From: Agrostemma githago
Lineage: Eukaryota; Streptophyta; Magnoliopsida; Caryophyllales; Caryophyllaceae
Assembly: GCA_958450325.1 (NCBI GenBank)
Contig: OY288246.1
Span: 37,380,544-37,444,543, forward strand
Direction: 5' to 3'
DNA length: 64,000 nucleotides
Part shown: in pieces, positions 21,962 through 33,841 of the stretch
Numbering within the stretch: position 1 is the first letter of the stretch
Layout: every line of letters begins with the position of its first letter
Position numbers and translations under genes: made by a program
Notes under the pieces: generated by a model
Seen by the model: the letters and a program-made list of their open reading frames with translations, nothing else
What the model was told of the DNA's origin: nothing
Databases searched by the model: none

Positions 21962-23774
21962 TGTAATACCCATGTTTTATAATGAGTCAAATCGAGTGAA
22001 GACGGTATAGGTCAACCGGAACCTTTAGTTATATTTTTTATTTCGGTCAATACGTAATAGATCATTTGTTTTAAACCCGATCATTTGTTTTAAACCCAAG
22101 TCAAGGAATATGGCCCGGGCCCACTTAATATCATGCGTGAGATTTGTGATGCATGACTTACTTATACCATATCTTACTCTTTATTTAAGCCAACCTACCA
22201 AACTCCTTACATCAAGCACACATCCTTATCATACCATCACCCACACAAACCGTCATACCATCACACACACAAACCGACACACCATCATACACAAACCACC
22301 GCACGAAGAGGAAGCAAAGGGAGAAAATTAGGAGTCGGATCGGACCATCGACAGACTAGAGTCGATCGTACACACAGCTTAGGTATGTCACACTACTTCC
22401 TTTTTTGTTTTATTGCACCGTTATAGAATTCTAGTGTCGATACATCATGTCGGCGTTGACATTGTCGGTTTCATTGTCGTACTGTTATAGAATTATAGTG
22501 GCGTACTGTTTTCATTGTTGGTTTATATGGATTGTCGGGTTTTTGTGGCTCGGTAGTTGGGTGGTAAAGTTGGTGTCGTTATGGGCATAGTTATGGAGTA
22601 GTGTAGACGTGAGGTTGTTAGTAGCGGGATGTTGTCGTCGTGTATTGGTGTTATCGTCGGTGTACGATTGTTATCATCCGCGGGATATTGTTATATTATG
22701 GCCATTGTCGGTTGTTTTATTGGTGTTATCGTCGGCGTATGGTTGTCGAGTAATACAGGGACTAGTCGGTTGTTTATTGTAAGTGGTGTAGGATATTATT
22801 ATTATTATTGTTGTTGATTACGTGGGCTAGTTCATGTTTTTACAGTGGGATATTATAAAATGAATGCGCCATGTTTTTACAATAGGATATTATAGTAGCG
22901 TTTCCATAATGGTGATATATTGTTTCTATATATAATGGTGATATTATTATTGTACTCGGTTGTTCATGTTTTATTAGGTAGGGTAGTTCACGTGGGCAGG
23001 CTAATCTTAGGTTAATTTTAGGTAGTGCGTGTTATTTTATAATTCAGAACCAATTCCATTTATATATGTACACGTTACTATCAATATTAATTAATGTATA
23101 TAATATTTTATTAGGTTCGGATTTCGTAGAAACTCCGTGGTGAATTCTACTAGCGACGTAGTGGTGACATGCTAATTAGGTAAGGTTATCCTTACTCGGT
23201 TTACGTTGTATGTATGCATACTGTATGATATGTAATGGTATAATGATGATATTGAAATTACGGTTGTGTACCGATTAAGAGAAGCTAGCTAGGACTAGCT
23301 AGGCCTGGTTGATCTCGGGACCTTCCCTAATGTTTCCTCCTAGGAGAGCCTAGGAGCGGTGTGCACACTCGGACTGACGGGGCGTGACTGCGGTCGCGAT
23401 AGGGATGATAGGAATGATGGTATTGATGATGTGGTTTAATGTTATCGTAAACTGATCTTGTGTGTATTTCTGGTGTCTGTGATGATCCACTTGACGGTTA
23501 TGGTCATTTGGGGAGCAGAGATGTATTCAGGTGCTTGATCGAATGTGCTTTTGACTCGGGATACTTTTTATTCCATCTTATTTATTAGACTATCATGAAT
23601 ACTTTTTATTGTTTGGTTTGAAGACTGAATTTCTATAATCTGTTATTAAGTTGTACGTTTGGACACTCTATTATTGTGAGTAATGATGTCTGCTACCTCG
23701 GTTTACCGAGATGGTAACACTCGTATTTGTTTTTGATGTCTTGTTAAGTCTCCTGGACAAATGAGGGTGTTACA
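21962..23774 (+). repeat. 5' LTR of M (1813 bp, copy 2)
   Basis: It is the TGTAATACCC...GGGTGTTACA counterpart of 5778-7632. It lacks the second 28-bp unit and a stretch of about 15 bases near 23434, and has a 4-base insertion near 23166. Confidence 0.88.
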
Positions 23775-23777
23775 AAG

Positions 23778-23789
23778 TGGTATCAGAGC
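23778..23789 (+). other. Primer binding site of M, copy 2
   Basis: TGGTATCAGAGC follows the LTR by three bases. The leader to 24132 has no supported feature. Confidence 0.92.
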
Positions 23790-24132
23790 GATCGATTCTG
23801 GAGCCTGTATAAATGAACTTCGGAAGAATAAAATGAACCCGGTAATAAGCCATTAGGAGCCCATTTAAAATCTCTGGTTGAGGAGACGTCCTCATACCAA
23901 CCCTCGGCCCTTTTGGTTTAGACCCGGTAACTACGTGTGAGACTAAGAGAGGGTAGAATAGGATGGGTCTGCGGTGATGTTATGAATCTCCTTTGAATTG
24001 CATAATTTTACGAGTAGTTACAAGTGCGATGTTTACAATGATATGAGTAATTACAACGCTAGTAGTAATGTATTGTTATGATGTATGAGCATTTAAGGCT
24101 CATGTGTATGTTATTATTGTTTTGAAGTAATC

Positions 24133-25727
24133 ATGTCAAAGGACGCAGCTACCGGTTCTACCCCAGCCACTCCGAGTGCCGAGGAAATGGCACGCTTAAA
24201 GGCAACCAACGATGCGCTTTTGGAAACTCTGAGAAACATCCACGTCCCAAAAATACAGGCAACAGACGCGACCGACATCAGCGCTGCAATAGCACGCCTT
24301 CGTCCCAGTAAATATGACCGGACTGGTGGGCCTTCGCGGCTAGAAAACTGGGTGAGAGAAATGAAGAAGGTGTTCCAGACCGTAAATTGTCCGAAGCATT
24401 TGGAGATGAATCAAGCTGCATTCTATTTGAGTGGCAATGTCGATTTATGGTGGCACCTTAACTATGTCAACCTTATTGCAGAGCATGAGGAAGGAGATTA
24501 TGGGGAGTATACCTTTGGGTGGAAGAGTCTCCAAGGAGAGCTGAGGGCGGAGTTCTTTCCGGAACATATCTGTAGTGCAAAAAGAGCAGAATTTGATCGT
24601 GTCACCATGACGGACGACATGAGCGTCGAGGACTATTACGACAAGTTTATGGAGCTGGCCACTTATTCTGCTGATGTGAGTTGATATGAACTTTGAAACA
24701 AGAATGTAGAGATGGATTAGTATTCTGAAATGGAACGTGAATGAGTAACCAAAACAGAAAGAAAGGATAGTTTTATGGATGAATGAACCGTAACAAAGGA
24801 TATTATGCTAGGTGAAGTAGACCTATACTTCAACAAAGCGGTTGCTAGATCAAACACTCGATTGAAATAGCGAGTTTAGAGCTTGTAACGCGACTTACTC
24901 TAGACTTTGTCTTGTAAACTACAAGGACGAAACAGAAAGCTTAGCTTTACTCAAGTTTTAATTTGCAAATTGGATGATCTTTATTCCTTCAAATGACCGG
25001 CTATATATAGCCTACAAGAGCCCTTAAACCGGTTGGTTTAGGGTGACAAAAACAAGGCTAAAACTATGTGAACATGGAGCTAATTACAAAGTAGGGAGCT
25101 AATAACAAAGCTAATGTAAACATGGAGCTAAAAACAATGTTTGATGAAGAGCAATCAGCCGTGGTCTTCTTGTGTGAACATGGAGATGAAAACAAAGCTT
25201 GAGTAGGAGTAATGAGGCGCGGCAAAGGTGTGAACATGGAGCCAAAAACAAGGCTAACAAGATAGCCTTTTGACCGTGTATACCATGAGAACACAACCAG
25301 CTTTAAAACCTTCTTAACTTCAGTCCATTACTCATGCTTGAATGATTGTGACCCTAAGTTAATGTCTTCATTTTACCTTGATTAGTTGCTCCTTTATTCA
25401 GCTCAAATTCGAGCTAGCTCCATAATTGAAGATGACTTCTTATTATTGCTAATCTAGCTGGCCTAAGCTTAAGTAGGAGCTAGTATTCTTTAGTTGAGCT
25501 CTTTAGAACTTCCTTACTTGGATTAGTGGCTTCTTGATTCGGATCATCTGCTGAACTCAATTTTAGTTATGAACTACTGGCTTCCCGCTTCAAGAGGGAC
25601 TTGTCTATCAGAATCCTGGAAAGGTCACCCATGAGACTTAATACTGATGTGAAAGAGGTATACTTGAGGGCCGGGCACGCAGAACGATTGGCTGAGCGAA
25701 TCAAGGATCTGGGAGAGCAAGAGAGGG
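24133..25727 (+). pseudogene. M gag, N-terminal part (copy 2), split by solo LTR L7 and ended by X2
   Basis: Segments 24133-24671 and 25552-25727 encode the same Gag as 7991-8705. The first break is a solo LTR with TSD TCTGC; the second is X2 at TSD GAGGG. The reading continues at 36023 beyond X2 (EKRKAE, then the zinc knuckle), which confirms that M was one element. It differs from copy 1 by several substitutions, for example K to N in YLSGNVD and two changes just after the L7 site. Confidence 0.88.
24672..25546 (-). repeat. Solo LTR L7 (875 bp) of CRM-family element
   Basis: Its ends are TGATGTGAG and ATTCGGATCA on the plus strand. TSD TCTGC lies at 24667-24671 and 25547-25551. No internal region remains, so the two LTRs recombined. 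It is absent from copy 1 (near 8525), so it inserted after duplication. Confidence 0.94.
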
Positions 25728-26602
25728 TGATCCGAATCAAGAAGCTACTAGCCCAAGTAAGGAAGTACTAAAGAGCTTAACTAAAGAGTACTAGCTCCCA
25801 CATAAACATAGGCCAGCTACATTAGCACGAATAAAGAGTCGTCTTCAATTATGGAGCTAGCTCGAGTTTGAGCTGAATAAAGAAGCGAGTAATCACGGTT
25901 AAATGAAGACATTAACTTGGTTTCACACTCAATCAAACATGGGAAGAGTACTGAAGTTTTGAAGGTGTTTGAGGCTGATTGTGTTCATATGGTGTGCACG
26001 TTTGAAGGCTCCTTTGTTGGCTTTGTTTTTGGCTCCTTGTTCACATCGTTGCCGCGCCTCATTACTACTACTCAAGCTTTGTTTTCATCTCCATGTTCAC
26101 ACAAGAGGACCACGGCTGATTACTCTTCACTTAGCATAGTTATTAGCTCCTTGTTCACATCACTTTGTTATTAGCTCCCAACTTTGTAATTAGCTCCTAG
26201 TTCACAATAGGTTTAGTCTTTGTTTTTGTCACCCTAAACCAGCCGGTTTAAGGGCTCTTGTAGGCTATATATAGCCGGCCATTTTGAATGAATAAACATC
26301 CAATTTGCATATTAAAACTTGAGTAAAGCTGAGCTTTCTGTTTCGTCCTTGTAGTTTACAAGACAAAGTCTAGAGTGAGTCGCGTTACAAGCTCTAAACT
26401 CGCTATTTCAATCGAGTGTTTGATCTAGCAAACCGCTTTGTTGAAGTATAGGTCTACTTCACCTAGCATACTATCCTTGGTTACGGTTTATCCTTCCTTA
26501 AAACTATCCTTTCTTTCTGTTTTGGTTACCCATTCACGTTCCACTTCAGAATACTAATCCATCTTTACATTCTTGTTTCAAAGTTCATATCAACTCACAT
26601 CA
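25728..26602 (+). repeat. Chimeric LTR: left part X2, right part Y
   Basis: Up to about 26434 it matches the X2 3' LTR (35148-36022), for example CATAGGCCAG, GAATGAATAAAC and AGCAAACCGC. From about 26493 it matches the Y 3' LTR (28853-29715), for example CCTTCCTTAAA and ATCCATCTTTACATTC. The left flank belongs to X2 (GAGGG) and the right side is Y internal sequence. Confidence 0.88.
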
Positions 26603-26606
26603 TTAG

Positions 26607-26618
26607 TGGTATCAGAGC
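26607..26618 (+). other. Primer binding site of Y
   Basis: TGGTATCAGAGC is four bases after the chimeric LTR. Confidence 0.92.
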
Positions 26619-26642
26619 TTTGGTCATCAAGCAAACGAAAGA

Positions 26643-28919
26643 ATGGCAGGAGTGTTGAACTTTGAAGATCCTACCTTCCTGGAACAACTAAAGAAGGCAT
26701 TGGAGAACTTCCAGCCCAAGAATTCTCGCTTCCAACCAAGGAGAGAACCGGTGGACAAGATCAAGGTAACTGAACTTCCTGAGTTTAACGGTGGTACTGA
26801 TCCTGAAGCTTACTTGGAGTGGGAAAGAAGCATGGAAAAGCTCTTTGACTTCAAGGATTTGGAGGACGAAGAGAGGTGCAAATACGCCATCCTAAAGCTA
26901 AGCAAAGGAGCTTCCCTTTGGTATGAAGGGCTTAAGGTACAACGCACCAGAAGTGGGAAGGGTAAGATTACTTCTTGGGAGTCCTTAAAACGTAAACTAC
27001 GTAAGAGGTATGTTCCAACCACGCACAAGTTGTCCTTATACAAAAAGATTGCTAACCTTGTTCAAGGAAAAATGAGTGTTAGTGAATATATAGAGGAATT
27101 TGAGAACCTGGTTCTAATGGGAGAAGTAGAAGAGAATGAAGAGATAAAAATGGCTAGGTTCTTACGTGGGTTAAATCGTAGTATAGCTAATACGGTTGAT
27201 TTGTGTCCTTATTCTGATTTTGATACCTTATGTGGGTTGTGTCTAAAAATTGAGGCGCAAGGGAAGGGAAGACATGAGGGTGAGTCTAGTAAGAGTCATA
27301 CTTGGTCACGAACGGATGATAGTAGTAGAATCAATCCTACTAATACTAATCAACCCCTTGTGATTAAGAATAACCCCGCACCCCCACCTCAGTCTACCCC
27401 CAAAACAACCACTGAAACTAGTCTATCTAAGGTACGTTGTTTCAAATGTCAAGGGTTTGGTCATTACAAAAACGCTTGTCCTAACAAAAGAGTAGTGACC
27501 TTAAGGGAAGTAATCACTGTTAGGGATGAGTTATAGGAAGAGGAACAACGTATAGGGGCTGTTTTTAATGTTAATAAGGAAGGGGAGGAAGAGGAAGAAG
27601 ACTTTGAGGCTTATGAACCCCCGGCTTATGACACACTCCTAGTACTACGTACTCTACATGCTAACCCAATTCAACATGACACTGAACAAAGAGACCAACT
27701 GTTCCATACTAAGTGTCAAGTTAAAGACAAATGGTGTAGTCTAATCATTGATGGAGGTAGTTGCACCAACGTTGCCTCAACTGAGATGGTGGACAAACTA
27801 GGCCTAGCTACTACCAATCACCCTAACCCTTATGCATTACATTGGTTAAACAACGGGAACAAGGTAAGGGTCACTAAACAAGTGAGGGTTGGATTAACCA
27901 TGGGTTCCTACGTTGATGAGGTTCTATGTGATGTTATACCTATGGATGCTTGTCACATACTATTAGGCCGTCCTTGGCAGTTTGATAGGGACGTAGTTCA
28001 CCATGGGAGGAGGAATGAGTATGAATTGAGTGATAAGGGAAGGAAAATTATACTCAAACCCATGACACCTCAAAGCGTGTGTAACATGTTAGCAAATAGA
28101 GTCGGAAAGCCCAGCCTCTCAATGTTTGCTAGTAAAATTGTGGAAGTGCATACTCTAGACGAAGGGGAGTTTGATGCCACCAAAGAAGAACCAATTGAGA
28201 TTAAGAGTGGCAGTGAAGGGACGCCATTTGAGGAGTGGCAAAAGGAACAAGGTGTTGTTATCTCTAATGGAATACCATCCTATATGATGCCTAGGAAAGA
28301 TCCTGAGATCTTAAGGTATGTAGAGGGTAAGGTCGAAGACATGGCTAACACGTTGTCTTATAACAACGCGCATTCAACCACCTTAGATGCAGGCACAATT
28401 GGAATTGAGAATTGGAAGGACTACTACTCCATGGAGACTGAAGTACTTACCAAACACAAGACTCATTCTTTTGGTACTTTTGATGAGCTTATTTTGCAGG
28501 TAAGACTTCCTTTTAAAGAAAACCTCCTTTGCACCCCAAGGCATTCTAATTCAGGATACATAATGAGAAAGGCCAACAAAGGAGAGCACAACAAAAACAG
28601 AAGTACAAGGCTCTTCTTAAGGGATGACTTGTCTTTGGCTAACGTGAGTATGGAGGGGTTTCCAAACCAAGGAAGGAACAAGTTGAAGTCACAACTAAAA
28701 GTTCCGTGCAAGGGTAACCACAGAGCTTACAAGTTGAAATTGCCGGATGAGTATGGAGTTCAAAACACATTCCTAATAGACGATCTTTCTCTATACATTG
28801 ATAGAGATAACGTTTCAGAATTGAGGACAATTCCTTTTCAAGGGGGAGGAGATGATCCGAATCAAGAAGCTACTAATCCGAGTAAGGAAGTACTAAAGAG
28901 CTCAATGAAAGAATACTAG
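26643..28919 (+). pseudogene. Y Gag-protease-CR tail fusion, one nonsense codon
   Basis: It is nearly the same protein as N2, with the same length to the stop codon (758 codons). Gag begins MAGVLNFEDP, the zinc knuckle is at 266-279, protease Asp is near 370, HILLGRPW is at 438-445, and CR motif SELRTIPFQGGGDD is near 725. A single TGG-to-TAG change at 27534-27536 stops translation after about 297 residues, behind the zinc knuckle and before protease. No frameshift is visible. The final codons lie in the LTR at 28853. Confidence 0.9.
28840..28852 (+). other. Polypurine tract of Y
   Basis: AAGGGGGAGGAGA abuts the LTR. Confidence 0.9.
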
Positions 28920-29715
28920 CTCCTACATAAACTTAGTCCAGCTACATTAGCACTAATAAGGGGTCATCTTCAATAATGGAGCTAGCTCAAGTTTGAGCTG
29001 AATAAAGAAGCAAGTAATCACGGTTAATTGAAGACAATAACCTGGCTTCACACCCAATCAAACATGGGAAGAGTACTGAAGTTATGAGGCTGATTGTGTC
29101 CTTATGGTGTGCACGTTTGAAGGCTTCTTTGTTAGCCTTGTTTTTGGCTCCATGTTCACATCTTTGCCGCGCCTCATTACTCCTACTCAAGCTTTGTTTT
29201 CATCTCCATGTTCACACAAGAGGACCACGGCTGATTACTCTTCACTTAGCATTGTTATTAGCTCCTAGTTTACACCACTTTGTTATTAGCTCCCTACTTT
29301 GTAATTAGCTCCATGTTCACATAGTTTTAGCCTTGTTTTTGTCACCCTAAACCAACCGGTTTAAGGGCTCTTGTAGGCTATAAATAGCCGGTCATTTTGA
29401 AGGAATAAGATATCCAATTTGCAAATTAAAACTTGAGTAAAGCTAAGCTTGCTGTTTCGTCCTTGTAGTTTACAAGACAAAGTCTAGAGTGAGTCGCGTT
29501 ACAAGCTCTAAACTCGCTATTTCAATCGAGTGTTTGATCTAGCAACCGCTTTGTTGAAGTATAGGTCTACTTCACCTAGCATACTATCCTTGGTTACGGT
29601 TTATCCTTCCTTAAAACTATCCTTTCTTTCTGTTTTGGCGACTCATTCACGTTCCATTTCAGAATACTAATCCATCTTTACATTCTTGTTTCAAAGTTCA
29701 TATCAACTCACATCA
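28853..29715 (+). repeat. 3' LTR of Y (863 bp)
   Basis: It starts TGATCCGAATC and ends CACATCA. The right flank GGTAT (29716-29720) is the X gag sequence at the insertion site. No matching GGTAT is found left of the Y 5' LTR because of the recombination described above. Confidence 0.93.
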
Positions 29716-31188
29716 GGTATGTCCCAACTACGCACAAGTTATCCTTATACAAAAAGATTGCTAACCTTGTACAAGGAAAAATGAGTGTTAGTGAATACAT
29801 AGAAGAATTTGAGAACTTGGTTTTAATGGGAGAAGTAGAGGAGAATGAAGAAATAAAAATGGCTAGGTTCTTGCGTGGGTTAAGTCGTAGTATAGCTAAT
29901 ACGGTTGATTTGTGTCCTTATTCTGATTTTGATACCTTATGTGGGTTGTGTCTAAAAATTGAGGCACAAGGGAAGGGAAGACATGAGGGTGAGTCTAGTA
30001 AGAATCATACTTGGTCACGAACGGATGATAGTAATAGAATCAATCCTACTAATACTAATCAACCCCTTGTGATTAAGAACAACCCCGCACCCCCACCTTA
30101 GTCTACCCCCAAAACAACCACTGAAACTAGTCTATCTAAGGTACGTTGTTTCAAATGTCAAGGGTTTGGTCATTACAAAAATGCATGTCCTAACAAAAGA
30201 GTAGTGACCTTAAGAGAAGTAATCACCATTAGGGATGAGATATGGGAGGAAGAACAACGTATAGGGCTGTTTTTAATGTTAATGAGGGAGGGGAGGAAGA
30301 AGAAGAAGACTTTGAGGCTTATGAACCCCCGGCTTATGACACACTCCTAGTACTACGTACTCCACATGCTAACCCAATTCAACATGACACTGAACAAAGA
30401 GACCAACTGTTCCATACTAAGTGTCAAGTTAAAGACAAATGGTGTAGTCTAATCATTGATGGAGGTAGTTGTACCAACGTTGCCTCAACTGAAATGGTGG
30501 ACAAACTAGGTCTAGCTACTACCAATCACCCTAACCCTTATGCCTTACATTGGTTAAACAACGGGAACAAGGTAAGGGTCAATAAACAAGTGAGGGTTGG
30601 TTTAACCATGGGATCCTACGTTGATGAAATTCTATGTGATGTTATACCTATGGACGCTTGTCACATACTTCTAGGCTGTCCTTGGCAGTTTGATAGGGAC
30701 GTAGTTCACCATGGGAGGAGGAATGAGTATGAATTGAATGATAGGGGAAAGAAAATTATACTCAAACCCATGACCCCTCAAAGTGTGTGTAACATGTTAG
30801 CTAACAAAGTCGGAAAACCCAGCCTTTCAATGTTTGCCAATAAAGAGGTGGAAGTACTTGCTATAGAAGGGGAGGAGTTGGAAGCCGCCAAAGAGGAACC
30901 CATTAAGATTAAGAGTGGTAATGAAGAAGAGTGGCAAAGGGGACAAGGTGCTGTTATCTCTAGCGGAATACCATCCTGTCTGATGCCTAGTAAAGATCCT
31001 GAGATCTTAAGGTATGAAGAGGGTAAGGTCAAGGGCATGGATAAAACATTATCTTGTAACAACACACATCCAACCACCTTGGGTGCAGGCACAATTGGAA
31101 TTAAGGATTGGAAGGACTATTACTCCATGGAGGCTGAAGTACTTACCGAGCACAAGACTAACTCTTTTTGTACTCTTGATGAGCTTAC
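29716..31188 (+). pseudogene. X2 gag-pro, middle segment
   Basis: It continues the X gag from GTATGTCCC (equivalent to 9987 in X1) through the zinc knuckle, protease site IIDGGS and HILLGCPW (Arg to Cys in the usual GRPW). It has a CAG-to-TAG nonsense at about 30099-30101 and a one-base deletion near 30262 that X1 lacks, so both arose after duplication. It is interrupted at 31189 by N3 (TSD CTTAC). Confidence 0.88.
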
Positions 31189-32148
31189 TGATGTGAGTTG
31201 ATATGAACTTTGAAACAAGAATGTAAAGATGGATTAGTATTCTGAAATGGAACGTGAATGAGTAACCAAAACAGAAAGAAAGGATAGTTTTAAGGAAGGA
31301 TAAACCGTAACCAAGGATAGTATGCTAGGTGAAGTAGACCTATACTTCAACAAAGCGGTTTGCTAGATCAAACACTCGATTGAAATAGCGAGTTTAGAGC
31401 TTGTAACGCGACTCACTCTAGACTTTGTCTTGTAAACTACAAGGACGAAACAGAAAGCTCAGCTTTACTCAAGTTTTTAATATGCAAATTGGATGTTCTT
31501 ATTCATTCAACTAAATGGCTATATATGGCCTACAATCAGACCTTAAACTTGGCTGATTAGGGTGACAAAAACAAAGTTACAACCATGTGAACAAGGAGCT
31601 AATAACAAAGCTAGGAGCTAATAACAAAGTAATGTAAACATGGAGCTAAAACCAAAGCTAAGGAGTTAAAACCAAAGCTAAACCAAGAGCAACCAGCCGT
31701 GGCTCCTTGTGTGAACATGGAGCCAAAAACAAAGCTTGAGTGTGCACACCATGTGAACATGGAGCTAAACACGAAGTTAGCAATCAGCCCATAATCATCC
31801 TCATAACTTCTGTACACTTCCCATGCTTGAATGGGTGTGAACCCAAGTTAATGTCTTCATTTCACCTTGATTAGTTGCTCCTTTATTCAGCTCAAACTCG
31901 AGCTAGCTCCATAATTGAAGACGACTCTTTATTAGTGCTAATGTAGCTGGACTATAGTTAAGTAGGAGCTGGTATTACTTCGTTGAGCTCTTTAGTACTT
32001 CCTTACTAGGATTAGTAGCTTCTTGATTCGGGTCAATTGTAGTAGGCATACTACTAATCTGGCAAGAGGTGTTAGTGTGGCTGAACTAAGACTATGATGA
32101 GCTAAGGTGACTTTAATGAACTCTTTGGTAGCTCCTTGATTCGGATCA
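31189..32148 (-). repeat. 3' LTR of N3, composite (960 bp)
   Basis: In element sense the first 113 bp (32148 to 32036) resemble the start of A0/A1-type LTRs. A second LTR-like start (TGACCCGAATC) follows at 32035 and the rest is an X/N2-type LTR. Both N3 LTRs have this structure, so it was replicated. Confidence 0.88.
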
Positions 32149-33800
32149 TCTCCTCCCCCTTTAGAAAGAATTGTCCTCAATTCTGAACAGCCATCTTCAT
32201 TAAGATAAAGAGCAAAATCTCCCACTTTGGACGTGGTATGAACTTCATAACTATCCGGCAACTTCATCTTGAAAGTATTGTTGTATAACTTGTATGGAAC
32301 TTCTGTTTGTGGCTTCAACTTGTTCTTCCTTTTGCTTGAAAACCTCTCCTTTCTCGAGTGAACCAAAACCAAGTCACCCTCTTGGAAGAGTCTCGGTTTT
32401 CTGTTTTTGTTGGACCTTCCCTTGTAGGTTTCCTTGATCCTTTCCCGAATTACTTCTCTAACGTACAAGTCAGGCCCTTTGCTAGCTTCATCTGTTGGGT
32501 AACAAACACCGAAATGAGTCATTTCGAAAAATGGTAAGTACTCCCTTGTTCTGAAAGGACTCCTTGAGAACGGCTTTGTTAAGCATTTGCTCCCAATGTT
32601 CTGATTAATCCCTTGTATCTTTAGCAAAAAGAAGTGTTCTTTTATCACCTCTAAGATCTTGGTCATGTCAAAAGGCTCAGCTGGTCTTTCTCCCGGAGTT
32701 TCTCTAGTTATACACTCTGAAATAGGATGCCTGGGGACACAACGATGGTTTCTTGTAAAAGGAAGATCTACCTGCAAAACAAACTCAACAAAAGTACCAA
32801 GAACACCAGCCTTGCACTCGGTGAGTACATCAGCATCCATGGAGTCCTTCAAGGTCTCAAATCCAAGCGTGCTTGCATCTAAAGTGGATGGTTGTGTGTA
32901 GCGACAAGATAGAGCATTAGCCACGACTTTGTTCTTAACACCTTCATGCCTTAAGACTTCATGATCTTCCCTAGGTGTCAAACCAGCTGGTAATTCATTA
33001 GGAATGACTAAACCCAGTTCCTTTGGCAACTCCTCGAATTGTTTCCTTCCAAACCCATTATCCATCCTAAATGGTTCCTCTATAGTACCCATGTCAAGGA
33101 CACGTTCCTCCTCTTTTAAAGCCTGTTCTACTTCACTCTCAATGGTAAGGTTAGGCTTATTGGTTTTGTTGGAGGTCATAGCTCTAACAGCTTGGGGAGT
33201 CATAGGTTTTAGAATGATTTTCTTTCCCTTATCCCTTAACTCGTATTCGTTTTTTCTCCCATGGTGTACTGCATCCCTATCAAACTGCCAAGGACGTCCC
33301 AAAAGTATATGACAAGCATCCATAGGAATAACATCGCAAAGAACTTCATCGACATAAGACCCCATAGTTAAACCTACTCTTACTTGTTTTGTGACTTGTA
33401 TTTTGTTTCCATCATCTAACCAACGTAATGCATATGGTCTAGGGTGATTAGTAGTGGTTAGACCTAACTTAGTTACCATTTCAGTAGAGGCGACATTCGT
33501 ACAACTACCTCCATTAATGATCAAGCTACACCATTTGTTGTTAACTAGACACTTAGTGTGAAAAAGTTGATCTCTTTGCTCGGTGTTGTGTGGGATGGGG
33601 TTAGCATGAAGTGTACGTAGTACTAAAACATTACCATATGTTGGGAGCTCATAGTCCTTTCCTTCTTCTTCTCTTTCTCCCAAGTAGACTTCAGGATTAG
33701 TTGCACCATTGGACTCAGGAAGTTCGTCCATTTCGCCCACCGGTTCTTTCCTTAGTCTTCCCAAGAAACTAGAGTCTTCAAAGCTCATAACTCCCGCCAT
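31992..33800 (-). CDS. N3 truncated Gag-protease-pol remnant, 602 aa
   Basis: The frame starts MAGVMSFEDS. Nearly all of Gag, including the zinc knuckle, is deleted. Protease-like sequence follows, but the active-site motif reads IINGGS, with Asn in place of the catalytic Asp, so proteolysis is unlikely. HILLGRPW is kept. After that come fragments related to the protease-RT linker, the RNase H end (VVANALS), the integrase finger region (EHFFLLKIQG) and linker (SNKNRKPRLF), and a CR-like end SELRTILSKGGGDD. RT and integrase catalytic residues are absent. The frame stays open through all deletions and runs about 52 codons into the composite LTR. It is closer to A1 than to N2, so it is an independent derivative. 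It may or may not be translated. Confidence 0.8.
   Translation of the reverse strand: MAGVMSFEDSSFLGRLRKEPVGEMDELPESNGATNPEVYLGEREEEGKDYELPTYGNVLVLRTLHANPIPHNTEQRDQLFHTKCLVNNKWCSLIINGGSCTNVASTEMVTKLGLTTTNHPRPYALRWLDDGNKIQVTKQVRVGLTMGSYVDEVLCDVIPMDACHILLGRPWQFDRDAVHHGRKNEYELRDKGKKIILKPMTPQAVRAMTSNKTNKPNLTIESEVEQALKEEERVLDMGTIEEPFRMDNGFGRKQFEELPKELGLVIPNELPAGLTPREDHEVLRHEGVKNKVVANALSCRYTQPSTLDASTLGFETLKDSMDADVLTECKAGVLGTFVEFVLQVDLPFTRNHRCVPRHPISECITRETPGERPAEPFDMTKILEVIKEHFFLLKIQGINQNIGSKCLTKPFSRSPFRTREYLPFFEMTHFGVCYPTDEASKGPDLYVREVIRERIKETYKGRSNKNRKPRLFQEGDLVLVHSRKERFSSKRKNKLKPQTEVPYKLYNNTFKMKLPDSYEVHTTSKVGDFALYLNEDGCSELRTILSKGGGDDPNQGATKEFIKVTLAHHSLSSATLTPLARLVVCLLQLTRIKKLLILVRKY
32149..32161 (-). 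other. Polypurine tract of N3
   Basis: TCTCCTCCCCCTT on the plus strand directly follows the LTR. Confidence 0.88.
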
Positions 33801-33825
33801 GCTTCACGTTGAATGGATGACCAAA

Positions 33826-33837
33826 GCTCTGATACCA
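33826..33837 (-). other. Primer binding site of N3
   Basis: GCTCTGATACCA is complementary to the tRNA-Met-type site, four bases from the 5' LTR. Confidence 0.92.
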
Positions 33838-33841
33838 CTAA

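Noticed and set aside
25728..29715. Reading 25728-29715 as a single complete element
   Set aside because: Flanks GAGGG and GGTAT disagree, and the left LTR is chimeric; the real partner of the left flank is at 36023.
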